64,000 nt of DNA from an uncultured Muribaculaceae bacterium (GTDB lineage: Bacteria > Bacteroidota > Bacteroidia > Bacteroidales > Muribaculaceae), in contig CAJOFM010000001.1 of NCBI GenBank assembly GCA_905233915.1, forward strand, positions 457,492 to 521,491, given 5' to 3'. The position numbers were made by a program, and so were the translations under genes. Positions 47,387 through 56,349 of this stretch are shown piece by piece. The notes beneath the pieces are model-generated. The model was not told the origin of the DNA and made no database searches. It was given only the letters and a program-made list of their open reading frames with translations. Positions within the stretch are counted from its first letter, which is position 1. Each line of letters starts with the position of its first letter.

Positions 47387-47854
47387 ATGGCAGCCAATAA
47401 ACCAAATAGCAATAATATCAATATCAAGAACCGGCGTGCGACATTCGATTATGAGATTGTCGAGACTTTCACTGCCGGCATCGTCTTGACAGGCACCGAG
47501 ATCAAGTCCATCCGTCAGGGCAAGTGCGGCTTGACCGACACCTATTGCATGGTCATCAATGGCGAGGTCTGGGTCAAGAACATGTATATTGCTGAGTACA
47601 GCTACGGGTCCTACAACAACCACACGACACACCGCGACCGCAAACTGCTGCTGAACTGCAAGGAGATTCGCCGTATTGCCAAGGAAAACCTGCAACCGGG
47701 TTTCTCGATTGTGCCGTTGCGACTGTTCATCAACGAGCGTGGTCTGGCCAAGCTGGTTATCGCCATTGCCCGTGGTAAGAAACAGTTTGACAAGCGCCAG
47801 AGCATCAAGGAGCGCGAGGACAAGCGCACCATCGACCGCATGTTCAAGCACTAA
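47387..47854 (+). CDS. smpB: SsrA-binding protein
   Basis: A 155-residue SmpB, the partner of tmRNA in rescuing stalled ribosomes. Conserved blocks: [35 protein letters not shown], the RNA-binding region with [12 protein letters not shown], and the basic tail [25 protein letters not shown]. No tmRNA gene is found in the window. It ends at a terminator shared with the convergent M49 gene. Confidence 0.96.
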   Translation: MAANKPNSNNINIKNRRATFDYEIVETFTAGIVLTGTEIKSIRQGKCGLTDTYCMVINGEVWVKNMYIAEYSYGSYNNHTTHRDRKLLLNCKEIRRIAKENLQPGFSIVPLRLFINERGLAKLVIAIARGKKQFDKRQSIKEREDKRTIDRMFKH

Positions 47855-47880
47855 CTCTGTAAATTAGTTCACTTCATAAC

Positions 47881-47917
47881 AACAGGGTGCCCGCCACGCA
47901 GCGAGCACCCTGTTTTT
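47881..47917. terminator. Terminator between smpB and the M49 peptidase gene
   Basis: AACAGGGTGC (47881-47890) pairs with GCACCCTGTT (47905-47914), with a 14-nt loop, followed by TTT. It lies between convergent genes and could work in both directions. Confidence 0.7.
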
Positions 47918-47935
47918 GATTCAGTTTCTTGACAA

Positions 47936-49939
47936 TTAATGCGTCAGGGGGGAGTAGTCCTGGCCGTAGCGCAACATCTGGTCGATGTAGCCCTCGGTGT
48001 AGGATACCCTCACGTCGGTGAGCTTACCGTCCTTGTCATACACCGGGGTGTAAATCGGGTTCACAAAGCCCTTGTAAGGAGCAATGTTCAGACCCTCGTA
48101 ACGGGCAAGCACTTCCTTGTGGATCTCGGGATCTACCTTCACGCCATAGGTCTCGACGAGTTGGCGTCCAGCCTCGTAGTCGCCCTCGCTCTTGATGCGC
48201 TGCACCTCGGCGAGCAGCTGAGCAAACAGGTCACGCAGCTTCTCGTAGTCATTAACGCGGATGTAGGTCTTGCCGTCACGCTTCACATACTCGATTACAT
48301 TGTCCTTCTTGCCATGCTGGTAGCACCACTCGCTGATGAACTTGCGGTTGCGCATGTGAGCCTCCTCGATGTCCTTACCGGGGACGATGCGGGTGAGCTG
48401 CGTCATCAAGCCGTTCATGATGTACTTGTAGTACTCAGCCTTGTAAACCTCGTTGTTGGGGAAAATGCCGAGTTCAACAAGCTTGGGATCGGCGAGGTAA
48501 TAGAGTGCGAACAGGTCGGCACGACCTTCCTCGAGCGACGAACCATAGGCCTTGAGGGCATCGGGGTCAACACCGGGAAGCAGTTGGCCCGATGCGTGGC
48601 CCAAGCACTCGTGCAGGTCGGTATGGAGGGCATCTGCAAGGTCAAGGTACTTCTTCATCAGCTCGACCTCTACGTTACTGTAGGCAAACTCCTCGTTGAA
48701 ACCGGTACCGGCAGCTACTTTGTTGTAGGCATCGGTGATGTTATCGATGGACACTGACTTGGAGCCGTGAGCGGCACGAATCCAGTTGCTGTTGGGCAAG
48801 TTGATACCGATGGGAGTCGAGGGATAGCTGTCACCAGCCAGGATAGCGGCGGTGATGACCTTGGCGCTCACACCCTTGACGTTTTTCTTCTTGAAGCGGT
48901 TGTCAACGGGTGAATTGCTCTCAAAGTACTGGGCGTTCTCGCTGATGAGTTTGCTGCGGCGAGATGCAGCCTTGTCCTTGAAGTTGACCATACCTTCCCA
49001 TGAACCAGTCATGCCCAGGGGGTCACCATAGCTCTCGATAAAGCCGTTAATGAAATCGACGTCGCTCTGGGTCTCCTCGGCCCACATGATGCTGTAGTCG
49101 TCAAAAGTCTTGAGAGAACCGGTCTGGTAGAACTTGATCAGCTCGTTGATGTAAGCGCGCTGGCCCTCGTTCTCAGCCACGGTTGCAGCCTTCTGCAGCC
49201 AATAAACGATTTTCTCGATGGCTTTGCTGTACAGGCCACCCACCTTGTAGGGCTCCTCGACAACTTTGCCATTCTTCTTCACGACCTTGCAGTTCAAGCC
49301 CCACGAGATGGGGGTGAGGTCGGTGGTATCCTTCAGGTTATTGTAGAAATCCTCGACCTCCTGCTGGGTCACGCCCTCATACATATTGCATGCCGAGGTC
49401 AGAATCAGGTCCTCACCATCGGCCTGGTTGACGCGCTTGGCCATGAAGGTGGGGTCAAAGATGACGCGGTCCAAGAGTTTCTTGTATTCGACAGCCTTGT
49501 TGGCTTTGCCGGGCAGAGCGGCAAACTGCTTGTCAAAGAATTCCTTGCTGAACTCGGGGATGAACTTGTCCATCGAGTAGTGGTGATGAATACCGTTGCC
49601 AAACCACACCTGTTTCAGGTACTTGAGGAATGCCTGGTAGTTCTTATCGTTCTTGTCGCCCGTGTAGTTGCGGTAGATGTCCTCGAGCGTCTCGCGCACC
49701 ATGAGGTTATACTGGCAGTTCTGGTCGAACAAGATATCACGGCCATTGAGCGCAGCCTCGGTGAGGTAATAAACGAGCTCCTTCTGCTGGAGTGACAGAT
49801 CCTCAAAGCCGGGCACCTGGTATCGCAGCACCTCGATGTCGGCAAAACGGTCAACCGTGTAGTCAAAGTTGTTGTTCTGTGCCATAGCGGTTGTTGATAG
49901 TGCCGCTGTCATGAGAGCGGCAATGATGAATTTCTTCAT
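47936..49939 (-). CDS. Dipeptidyl-peptidase III-like M49 zinc peptidase, exported
   Basis: A 667-residue M49 peptidase, which removes dipeptides from the N-terminus of short peptides. The zinc motif HEXXXH is HECLGHASGQLLPG and the second zinc ligand is in EEGRADLFALYYL; both are complete. The signal peptide (MKKFIIAALMTAALSTTAMA) places it in the periplasm or outside, unlike eukaryotic DPP III. The 13-residue start of the mature protein is Asn-rich. It forms the end of a minus-strand group with two lipoproteins of unknown role. Confidence 0.92.
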   Translation of the reverse strand: MKKFIIAALMTAALSTTAMAQNNNFDYTVDRFADIEVLRYQVPGFEDLSLQQKELVYYLTEAALNGRDILFDQNCQYNLMVRETLEDIYRNYTGDKNDKNYQAFLKYLKQVWFGNGIHHHYSMDKFIPEFSKEFFDKQFAALPGKANKAVEYKKLLDRVIFDPTFMAKRVNQADGEDLILTSACNMYEGVTQQEVEDFYNNLKDTTDLTPISWGLNCKVVKKNGKVVEEPYKVGGLYSKAIEKIVYWLQKAATVAENEGQRAYINELIKFYQTGSLKTFDDYSIMWAEETQSDVDFINGFIESYGDPLGMTGSWEGMVNFKDKAASRRSKLISENAQYFESNSPVDNRFKKKNVKGVSAKVITAAILAGDSYPSTPIGINLPNSNWIRAAHGSKSVSIDNITDAYNKVAAGTGFNEEFAYSNVEVELMKKYLDLADALHTDLHECLGHASGQLLPGVDPDALKAYGSSLEEGRADLFALYYLADPKLVELGIFPNNEVYKAEYYKYIMNGLMTQLTRIVPGKDIEEAHMRNRKFISEWCYQHGKKDNVIEYVKRDGKTYIRVNDYEKLRDLFAQLLAEVQRIKSEGDYEAGRQLVETYGVKVDPEIHKEVLARYEGLNIAPYKGFVNPIYTPVYDKDGKLTDVRVSYTEGYIDQMLRYGQDYSPLTH

Positions 49940-49971
49940 AAACTTGTTTAAGATTTATTATGTGTAATGTG

Positions 49972-50724
49972 TTATTGTTCGGTTTCAACCTTTACAAACT
50001 GAGTCGGTGTCAAAGCATAGACCTCATATTTGCCTGGAATGACGCGCATGTTGTCATCGGTCACATAGGCATAGAGTATCTTGGCTTTGTCGTCATACTT
50101 GATGAGTTCGGCCTTGTTGACCTTGCCATCATCGATATACTCGCGGTTGCCTGCCGTCTCAATACCATTAAAGAAGAACGGCAGCACCTTGAGCAGGCCG
50201 CCCTTGTTGATAGCAGCCGAGATGTAAGTAAAGGATTTGCCCTCCTCATTGACATAGGACTCAACAAACATGTAGATGGGCTGAGTTGCTTCCTGAATGT
50301 CAAAGATGGTGTCGATGCTGTGTGCGAGCGACCATTGGCGCTTGATGTTGGGCTGGCGGCCGGTGAGCATAGCGTCAAGGGGGCCGCTGTATCCTACCAT
50401 CGCATCACCCGAGAGCCATTGCAGTACGTTGGCGTAGTTGGTGATGGTGTCACCCTGGCTGGTGATCCAGCTGTAGGCGCGCACTTTGCCGTCAGAACTG
50501 GTATGTACCTTCATCCCCAATTTTTCGCGGGAATAGTTGAAGTCATGGGTCATAGTGGATTTGTCAGCCTTGATCCATTCGCAGAACTCATTCATCGCGC
50601 TGGATGAGGTCTCATAGTCCTCGCTCAGTATGGCTTTGACCAACTTGCGTTCGGTGCGCTCCTGCTTGGAGCACGAGGCAAGGGTCAAGGTGAAGATGGC
50701 CAGTAGCAGAATGGTTTTCCTCAT
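49972..50724 (-). CDS. Hypothetical lipoprotein (250 aa)
   Basis: A 250-residue lipoprotein with signal MRKTILLLAIFTLTLASC (lipidated Cys18). The mature part is a mixed alpha/beta sequence without motifs I recognise; it has regularly placed aromatic residues and a beta-rich C-terminal half (GNREYIDDGKVNKAELIKYD). The ATG is 7 bp after the stop of the preceding lipoprotein gene, so the two are co-transcribed, with the M49 gene 32 bp downstream. Confidence 0.65.
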   Translation of the reverse strand: MRKTILLLAIFTLTLASCSKQERTERKLVKAILSEDYETSSSAMNEFCEWIKADKSTMTHDFNYSREKLGMKVHTSSDGKVRAYSWITSQGDTITNYANVLQWLSGDAMVGYSGPLDAMLTGRQPNIKRQWSLAHSIDTIFDIQEATQPIYMFVESYVNEEGKSFTYISAAINKGGLLKVLPFFFNGIETAGNREYIDDGKVNKAELIKYDDKAKILYAYVTDDNMRVIPGKYEVYALTPTQFVKVETEQ

Positions 50725-50731
50725 GATGAAT

Positions 50732-51190
50732 TTACTTGGCTGCAGTGCCGTTATAAACGATTTCCTTATCGGTCATGATGGTGATTTGCTCAGAACCGCT
50801 CTTGGCTGAGATGATATAGGACTTACCCTCATCGTCTCTCATCAGGTAGTTGCCACCCTGCATGGCACACTTCTTGGTCTCAACTTTCTGAGTGGGGGCG
50901 CTACTCTTGTCCTTGCCGAGATCCCACATGCTCAAGCGGAAAGTGCCGTCGGCGAGGTTTTCAAGACGCACCTGGTATTCAAGGGTGTTGAATTCGGCCA
51001 CGGTGTGGTCCTTGCCGTCAGCGGTAGGCTTAGCACGTTCGATACCGTTCTGGGCGTCGTTAGCCTTGACTGAGTCAACTTGCTCGGTAGCGGCATTTTC
51101 TGTGTTGTCGGTGTTCTTGGCGGGTTTCTCGTTACAAGCGGTCATGGCCATCAGTGCCACAGCTGCAAAAAGGATAAATAATTTCTTCAT
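50732..51190 (-). CDS. Hypothetical lipoprotein (152 aa)
   Basis: A 152-residue lipoprotein with signal MKKLFILFAAVALMAMTAC (Cys19), then a low-complexity Asn/Ala/Asp/Thr linker of about 40 residues. The rest is a short beta-rich domain (TVAEFNTLEYQVRLEN, GNYLMRDDEGKSYIIS). No family recognised. It is the first of three minus-strand genes that lead to the M49 peptidase. Confidence 0.65.
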   Translation of the reverse strand: MKKLFILFAAVALMAMTACNEKPAKNTDNTENAATEQVDSVKANDAQNGIERAKPTADGKDHTVAEFNTLEYQVRLENLADGTFRLSMWDLGKDKSSAPTQKVETKKCAMQGGNYLMRDDEGKSYIISAKSGSEQITIMTDKEIVYNGTAAK

Positions 51191-51243
51191 TGTGTTTGTA
51201 CTATTGATTGTTTGTTAATGATTGATTTCTGAAAAATGAAAGC

Positions 51244-52425
51244 TTATTCCACATACAGCACCAAGCCCTTCAGGTACTCGCCCTCGGGGTGATAGATGTT
51301 GATGGGATGATCGGCTGGTTGCGTGAGTTGGTGCAGGATGCGCACTTTGCGGCGCGTTTGTGCGGCTGCGCTGAACACAGCCAAGCGGAATTGTTCCTTG
51401 TTCACAGCCTGTGAGCAGGAGAAGGTGAACAGGATGCTGCCCGGAGCGATTTTCTCCAATGCCTTGGCATTCAGGCGGCGGTAGCCGATTAAGGCGTTGT
51501 GCAATGCGCTCTTGTGCTTGGCAAAGGCGGGCGGATCCAGGATAATCAGGTCATAAGAGTTAGGCTCCATATTGTCGAGGAACTTGAAGGCGTCCTCGGC
51601 AAACGACTTGTGGCGTCCATCTTCGGGTGCGAAGTTAAGTGCCACGTTATCATCGGTGAGACGCACGGCCTTGGCTGAACTATCTACCGAATGTACCAGT
51701 TCAGCACCCCCACGCAGGGCATATACCGAGAAACCTCCCGTGTAACAGAACATGTTGAGCACCTTGCGGCCACGGCTGTAATGCTCAAGCAGGCGGCGGT
51801 TTTCACGCTGATCGACAAAAAAGCCGGTTTTCTGGCCCTTAAGCCAGTCCACATGGAATCGCAGCCCGTTCTCCAGTGCCTCATCGGTCTCCATGCCGCC
51901 GATGATGTAATCATTCATCGGGTCGAGATGTGCCTTATAGGGCAGGGTGGTCTCGCTCTTATAGTAGACGTTGCGTATGCCTGGCAGTTTGGTTAAGCCT
52001 TGGGCAATGATGTTGCGGGCGAAGTGCATACCGGGAGAGTGGGCCTGCATCACGGCGGTGGGACCGTAGATGTCCACCACCAGGCCTGGCAGGAAGTCAC
52101 CCTCGCCATGCACGAGGCGGTAAGCGTTGTTGTCCTCACGCTGCAGCCCCAATGATTGACGCATGCGGAATGCATCGTTGAGACGCTGCTCATAGAAGGC
52201 CTCATCAATGGGCGTGTCGTCAAATGTGAGCATCCTCACGGCGATGCTCCCGATTTGGGAATGGCCGTTACCGATGAGTGTGCCATCATGGGAATAAACA
52301 CTCACCACGTCGCCTTCCTCGATGGTGTCGTCGGCTGCCGCGATAGCGCCCGAGAAGACCCACGGGTGGAAACGCTTAAGGGACTCCTCCTTGCCGCGCT
52401 TGAGAGTTACGGTTTTATATATCAT
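51244..52425 (-). CDS. Class I SAM-dependent rRNA methyltransferase (RlmI-like)
   Basis: A 393-residue methyltransferase of the RlmI/YccW type, which makes 5-methylcytosine in 23S rRNA in E. coli. An N-terminal PUA domain (TLKRGKEESLKRFHPWVFSGAI) is followed by the Rossmann SAM domain: VLNMFCYTGGFSVYALRGG, LIILDPPAFAKHKSAL and the catalytic-cysteine segment FTFSCSQAVNKEQF. Length fits RlmI (396). It overlaps rseP by 4 bp (ATGA), so its translation is coupled to rseP in the dxr-rseP unit. Confidence 0.9.
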   Translation of the reverse strand: MIYKTVTLKRGKEESLKRFHPWVFSGAIAAADDTIEEGDVVSVYSHDGTLIGNGHSQIGSIAVRMLTFDDTPIDEAFYEQRLNDAFRMRQSLGLQREDNNAYRLVHGEGDFLPGLVVDIYGPTAVMQAHSPGMHFARNIIAQGLTKLPGIRNVYYKSETTLPYKAHLDPMNDYIIGGMETDEALENGLRFHVDWLKGQKTGFFVDQRENRRLLEHYSRGRKVLNMFCYTGGFSVYALRGGAELVHSVDSSAKAVRLTDDNVALNFAPEDGRHKSFAEDAFKFLDNMEPNSYDLIILDPPAFAKHKSALHNALIGYRRLNAKALEKIAPGSILFTFSCSQAVNKEQFRLAVFSAAAQTRRKVRILHQLTQPADHPINIYHPEGEYLKGLVLYVE

Positions 52426-53855
52426 TTGATTACAAATCTGAAAATATCGTTTCCAATAGCTAATACCATCAAGGCCATAATCAGAGCCATTCCGATTTTC
52501 ATCGAGATTTCTTGGAATTTCTCACTGGGTTGGCGGCCTGTGATCATCTCATAGATTAAGAACAGAACATGTCCACCATCCAAGATGGGAATGGGGAGCA
52601 CATTCATCACTGCCAGAATGATGGAGATGAATGCGGTCACGTTCCAGAAGTTGAGCCAATCCCATGTCGGGGGGAAGATGCTGCCGATGGCACCAAAGCT
52701 GCCGACGCTCTTTGCTCCTTGAGGGGTGAAAATCAGTTTGAGCTGCTTAACGTAGTTCACCATCTTGTCCCAACCCATCTCAATGCCGCGGGGAATGGAC
52801 TGCAGCAGGTTGTAATGGATGATGGTGGGCTTGAAAATCTTGATGGGCTCGGTGAGCAGGATGCCGATGTGGCCTTCACCGTCAACAGGAACAGCAGCTG
52901 TCATCATCTTGCCGTCACGCATGAACTCAAGCGTGATTTCCTTTCCGGCATTCTTGGTAAGCTCGGCGGTGAATTCAGTATAATCGGGAGTGGGGATACC
53001 ATTGACAGCCACCATGCGGTCACCATCCTTCAGGCCCGCTTTCTCGCCACCCTGATTGAGTAATGTCTGGGAAACAACTACAGGCCAGCGGTATGACATA
53101 AACATGTCGCCGTCCTTGGCGTCGTTATCTACTTTGAAGATGAAATCCTTGGGCAGATTGATAGCGACAGTGTCCTTGTGGTTGCGAAGCACGAGGACTT
53201 GCTTAGCCGTCAGCATCGTCTGGAGGTCTTCGGGATTCAGGGTCAGCAGATCCTTGCCATCGGCGCTCAGGGGGATGTCACCATTTTCAAAACCGGCATC
53301 GTGGGCGCTCTTGCAGTAGTTCATGCCCTCGGTGGCATCGACAAATTTTATATATTGTTCACCCTGGCTATAGACGATGCCTGAGTAGATGATAATGGCC
53401 AGCAGGAAGTTGAACAGCACGCCGCCCAACATGATGAGCAGGCGTTTCCAGGCAGCCTTACTGCGGAATTCCCAAGGCTTGGCAGGCTGCTTCATGGCCT
53501 CGGTGTTCATCGACTCGTCGATCATGCCTGCAATCGAGCAATAGCCGCCCAAGGGTATCCAGCCTATGCCATATTCAGTGGCACGCCATGAGTTCTTGTT
53601 CTCATCGGGATTACTCTCTTCCATGACTGCCATTTCCTTGCCTGTAGAGAACCACTTGAGGTATTTGCCGGGTTTCCACTTGACAAGGCTGAACTTGTAA
53701 TTGAAAAACATATAAAACTTCTCTACCCAAACGCCGAACAAGCGGGCGAAGGAGTAGTGTCCGAATTCATGAAATACTACTAGGATACTTAATGCTAAGA
53801 AAAGCTCTGCTGTCTTAATCCAGAAGGATGATGTCAAGAAAAATGATAAGTCCAT
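52422..53855 (-). CDS. rseP: Site-2 protease RseP
   Basis: A 477-residue intramembrane zinc metalloprotease that cleaves membrane-bound regulators or signal-peptide remnants. The zinc site is LVVFHEFGHYSFARLFG in the first membrane helix, with the second part NVLPIPILDGGHVLFLIYE near the C-terminus. Two PDZ-like regions occupy the periplasmic part, one with LLNQGGEKAGLKDGDRMVAVNG. Longer than E. coli RseP (450). It stands between dxr (31 bp upstream) and the RlmI-like gene. Confidence 0.94.
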   Translation of the reverse strand: MDLSFFLTSSFWIKTAELFLALSILVVFHEFGHYSFARLFGVWVEKFYMFFNYKFSLVKWKPGKYLKWFSTGKEMAVMEESNPDENKNSWRATEYGIGWIPLGGYCSIAGMIDESMNTEAMKQPAKPWEFRSKAAWKRLLIMLGGVLFNFLLAIIIYSGIVYSQGEQYIKFVDATEGMNYCKSAHDAGFENGDIPLSADGKDLLTLNPEDLQTMLTAKQVLVLRNHKDTVAINLPKDFIFKVDNDAKDGDMFMSYRWPVVVSQTLLNQGGEKAGLKDGDRMVAVNGIPTPDYTEFTAELTKNAGKEITLEFMRDGKMMTAAVPVDGEGHIGILLTEPIKIFKPTIIHYNLLQSIPRGIEMGWDKMVNYVKQLKLIFTPQGAKSVGSFGAIGSIFPPTWDWLNFWNVTAFISIILAVMNVLPIPILDGGHVLFLIYEMITGRQPSEKFQEISMKIGMALIMALMVLAIGNDIFRFVIK

Positions 53856-53886
53856 TCTTATTAATGAGTGATAATCTTAATTTCGT

Positions 53887-55059
53887 TTAGATGGCGATTT
53901 CGTCGGTCATGCGGGCCGCAAATTCGCGGGCCGCGGCATTACTGTCCACATAGTCTTGATACTCGGGATGCTCGACCAGTGGCGACCGTTCCATCGTTTT
54001 CTCTATGATTTTATAGATGTCGGTAAATTTAATCTTGTTTTGCAGGAAGGCGGCTACGGCAATCTCGTTGGCTGCATTCATCACACATGGTGCAGTACCT
54101 CCAATTCGGGCTGCCGCATAGGCTGTATTCAGTAACGGGAATTTGTCGAAGTCTGGCCGTTCAAAGGTCAGGCATGCCATGTCCTCGAGGGTCATCTTGC
54201 GGCAGTCGCTGGCCAAGCGGCGGTCGGGCAGACCAAGGGCATAACGGATGGGCAGGTGCATGTCGGGCAAACCTAATTGAGCCTTGATAGAGCCATCCTT
54301 GAAGGCTACCATCGAGTGCACGATTGACTGCGGATGCACCATGATCTCGATGTCTTGGGGCTCCACACCAAATAGCCAGCGTGCCTCAATCATCTCAAAG
54401 CCCTTGTTCATCATTGTTGCCGAATCGATGGTGATTTTGGCGCCCATCGACCAGTTGGGATGCTTGAGGGCATCGGCAGCGGTCACGTTCTCGAGCTGCT
54501 CTTTGGGCATCGTGCGGAACGGTCCACCCGATGCCGTGAGCAACAATCGCTCGATATCCTCATGACGTTCACCCACCAGACACTGGTAAAATGCGCCATG
54601 CTCGCTGTCAACAGGGTAAAGCACTCTTGGTGACTTTTTCAGCAATCGGTCAATCAGTTCGCCTGCCACCACCAGCGTCTCTTTGTTGGCTAGGGCGATG
54701 CGCTTGCCTGCGCCGATGGCTGCTATCGTTGATTCCAGGCCGCTGTAACCCACCATGGCGGTCACCACCGTGTCGATCTCGGGCATCGTGACGGCTTCGG
54801 CAATCGCCGTGCTGCCGGTAGAAACCTGAATGTCGGTGTCGGACAAGGCGTCGCTCACATACTCATAATACTGCTCATCGGCAATAATGACCATGTGGGG
54901 ACGGCACAGGCGTGCCTGCGCTATTAGCAAGTCGGCACTGCTGCGCGCTACAAGCAACCAAGGGTTGAACAGGTTGGGGTATTCGGCAATGATGTCAAGT
55001 GTCTGTTTGCCAATTGACCCCGTGCTGCCCAGCACTGCGATATTTCGTTTCTGTGTCAT
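53887..55059 (-). CDS. dxr: 1-deoxy-D-xylulose-5-phosphate reductoisomerase
   Basis: A 390-residue enzyme of the MEP isoprenoid pathway, converting DXP to MEP with NADPH. It shows the dinucleotide motif IAVLGSTGSIGKQTLDII, the metal and substrate residues in PVDSEHGAFYQCL, LLTASGGPFR and the flexible-loop segment NWSMGAKITIDSATMMNKGFE. ATG 55059 (MTQKRNIAVLG) is preferred over an in-frame TTG four codons upstream. Linkage dxr-rseP is a common order in bacteria and has been taken to reflect envelope building needs. Confidence 0.96.
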   Translation of the reverse strand: MTQKRNIAVLGSTGSIGKQTLDIIAEYPNLFNPWLLVARSSADLLIAQARLCRPHMVIIADEQYYEYVSDALSDTDIQVSTGSTAIAEAVTMPEIDTVVTAMVGYSGLESTIAAIGAGKRIALANKETLVVAGELIDRLLKKSPRVLYPVDSEHGAFYQCLVGERHEDIERLLLTASGGPFRTMPKEQLENVTAADALKHPNWSMGAKITIDSATMMNKGFEMIEARWLFGVEPQDIEIMVHPQSIVHSMVAFKDGSIKAQLGLPDMHLPIRYALGLPDRRLASDCRKMTLEDMACLTFERPDFDKFPLLNTAYAAARIGGTAPCVMNAANEIAVAAFLQNKIKFTDIYKIIEKTMERSPLVEHPEYQDYVDSNAAAREFAARMTDEIAI

Positions 55060-55131
55060 ACTTTCAATCAAAACTGCGAAATTACATAAAAACGGGCACA
55101 GGGCAAAAAGAATTTATTCTTTTTAAGTTTT

Positions 55132-56328
55132 TCATAACTTTTCACAGATGAAAAGTGTGTGCTCTCCAGCGGCTGTCGTGGTGCCGAAAATATAGCAGTC
55201 GCCACCGTCGCGCAGATGGAGCCGATTGCGTAATTGTTGGGCCGTCAGCGGGAAATTACGGGTGGCGACGTTGGCTCTCGTGATACCTCTCAGGGCATTG
55301 GACAGCTCTTTCTTGTTCATCGACGTTACTGTTGTGACGGCGAAGCGGCGTCCAGGGAAATCCTGAACGGCTCTATCGGATATAAATAAGTGGCTGTCAG
55401 CTGACAACGCTTTGACGGGGTACTGATGGGTGAGTATCCCAAAACAGCCTGCCTTCATAATAGAGGCATTGGGCTCATACAAGTAGGCTGCTTCATCATC
55501 ATTGGCCGCAATTTCGGGATTGCCCTCATTATCCGATGGCACAAAACTGATTGTGTGCCCATCGTTTACACAATAGATGAATGGTTCCCCCTCATGGTCG
55601 GCACTCATGAGGATAAGCAACTCCTTGCACTCGTTATTAGTACTCACGATATGAACCGCTGAAACCCGGCTGCCCAAATCGTTCACTGCCTTGTGCCAGT
55701 CCAGCATGGGGGATAGCTTGATGAGGATATGATGGGCTTTGTTCAACATCCTGTCTTTCAGCTCAATCACATTGGGCGTACAGTCGGTGATGGCATAAGT
55801 GCGGGCATTGTTGTTATCGCGTCTGGCGGGATCAAGGTAAATGAGAGTAGAGCCGGGTGGAGAGGATAGTTCGCCTAATACTTTTTCTGCCTCATCGTTG
55901 ATGATGGTAGCATTGTTAAGTCCCAACAGTTCAAAGTTGTGACTGGCCGCTTTGCACAGGTGCTCTTGCCGCTCGACATAGGTAGCGTGTTCAAACTCCC
56001 GAGCCATAAAAGCGAAATCCACACCGAATCCTCCCGTGAGGTCAATTAAAGTCTCACGGCATCCCAGAGGTAATCGTTTCACAATGCAGCACTTATAAAT
56101 GGCTGTCTGCTCGCTGCTGCACTGCTCCATCGACAGGTGGGGAGGATAGATGATGCCATCAATAGCTGCCCAGGATGGCAGTTTGCGCCGTGCCGTCTGC
56201 CAGCCCTGAATCTGGTCCAGAGCCCACGGCAGGTCCACACTGCTGTCACGCTTCGTCTTCAACGCCAGCGTTTTAACATCCTCCTCGCGATGCTCTCTCA
56301 CAAACAGTATCGTCACCTCATCCATCAT
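55132..56328 (-). CDS. Class I SAM-dependent methyltransferase with THUMP-like C-terminal domain
   Basis: A 398-residue putative RNA methyltransferase. The SAM-binding motif is TLIDLTGGFGVDFAFMAREF, followed by the acidic motif VERQEHLCKAA and the catalytic-type DPARRD segment (LIYLDPARRDNN). The last 80 residues form the THUMP-like domain seen in this Bacteroidetes family (GITRANVATRNFPLTAQQLR). The target RNA is unknown. I choose ATG 56328 or 56325 (MDEVTILFV); an earlier ATG at 56376 lies inside the end of the TPR gene and has no family match. It sits 7 bp after that gene's stop. Confidence 0.84.
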   Translation of the reverse strand: MMDEVTILFVREHREEDVKTLALKTKRDSSVDLPWALDQIQGWQTARRKLPSWAAIDGIIYPPHLSMEQCSSEQTAIYKCCIVKRLPLGCRETLIDLTGGFGVDFAFMAREFEHATYVERQEHLCKAASHNFELLGLNNATIINDEAEKVLGELSSPPGSTLIYLDPARRDNNNARTYAITDCTPNVIELKDRMLNKAHHILIKLSPMLDWHKAVNDLGSRVSAVHIVSTNNECKELLILMSADHEGEPFIYCVNDGHTISFVPSDNEGNPEIAANDDEAAYLYEPNASIMKAGCFGILTHQYPVKALSADSHLFISDRAVQDFPGRRFAVTTVTSMNKKELSNALRGITRANVATRNFPLTAQQLRNRLHLRDGGDCYIFGTTTAAGEHTLFICEKL

Positions 56329-56349
56329 ACTACTTCTAGTTTCTAACTC
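56329..56349 (-). repeat. Short TAG-rich heptamer-like tract at the TPR regulator stop
   Basis: Sense-strand (minus) reading GAGTTAGAAACTAGAAGTAG has TAG at intervals of 7 and 6 bp, spanning the stop of the upstream gene and reaching the start of the downstream one. It is a weak member of the array family. Confidence 0.4.

Noticed and set aside
47855-47935. tmRNA gene next to smpB
   Set aside because: The gap is 81 bp and holds only a terminator; there is no tRNA-like end or tag-coding frame.
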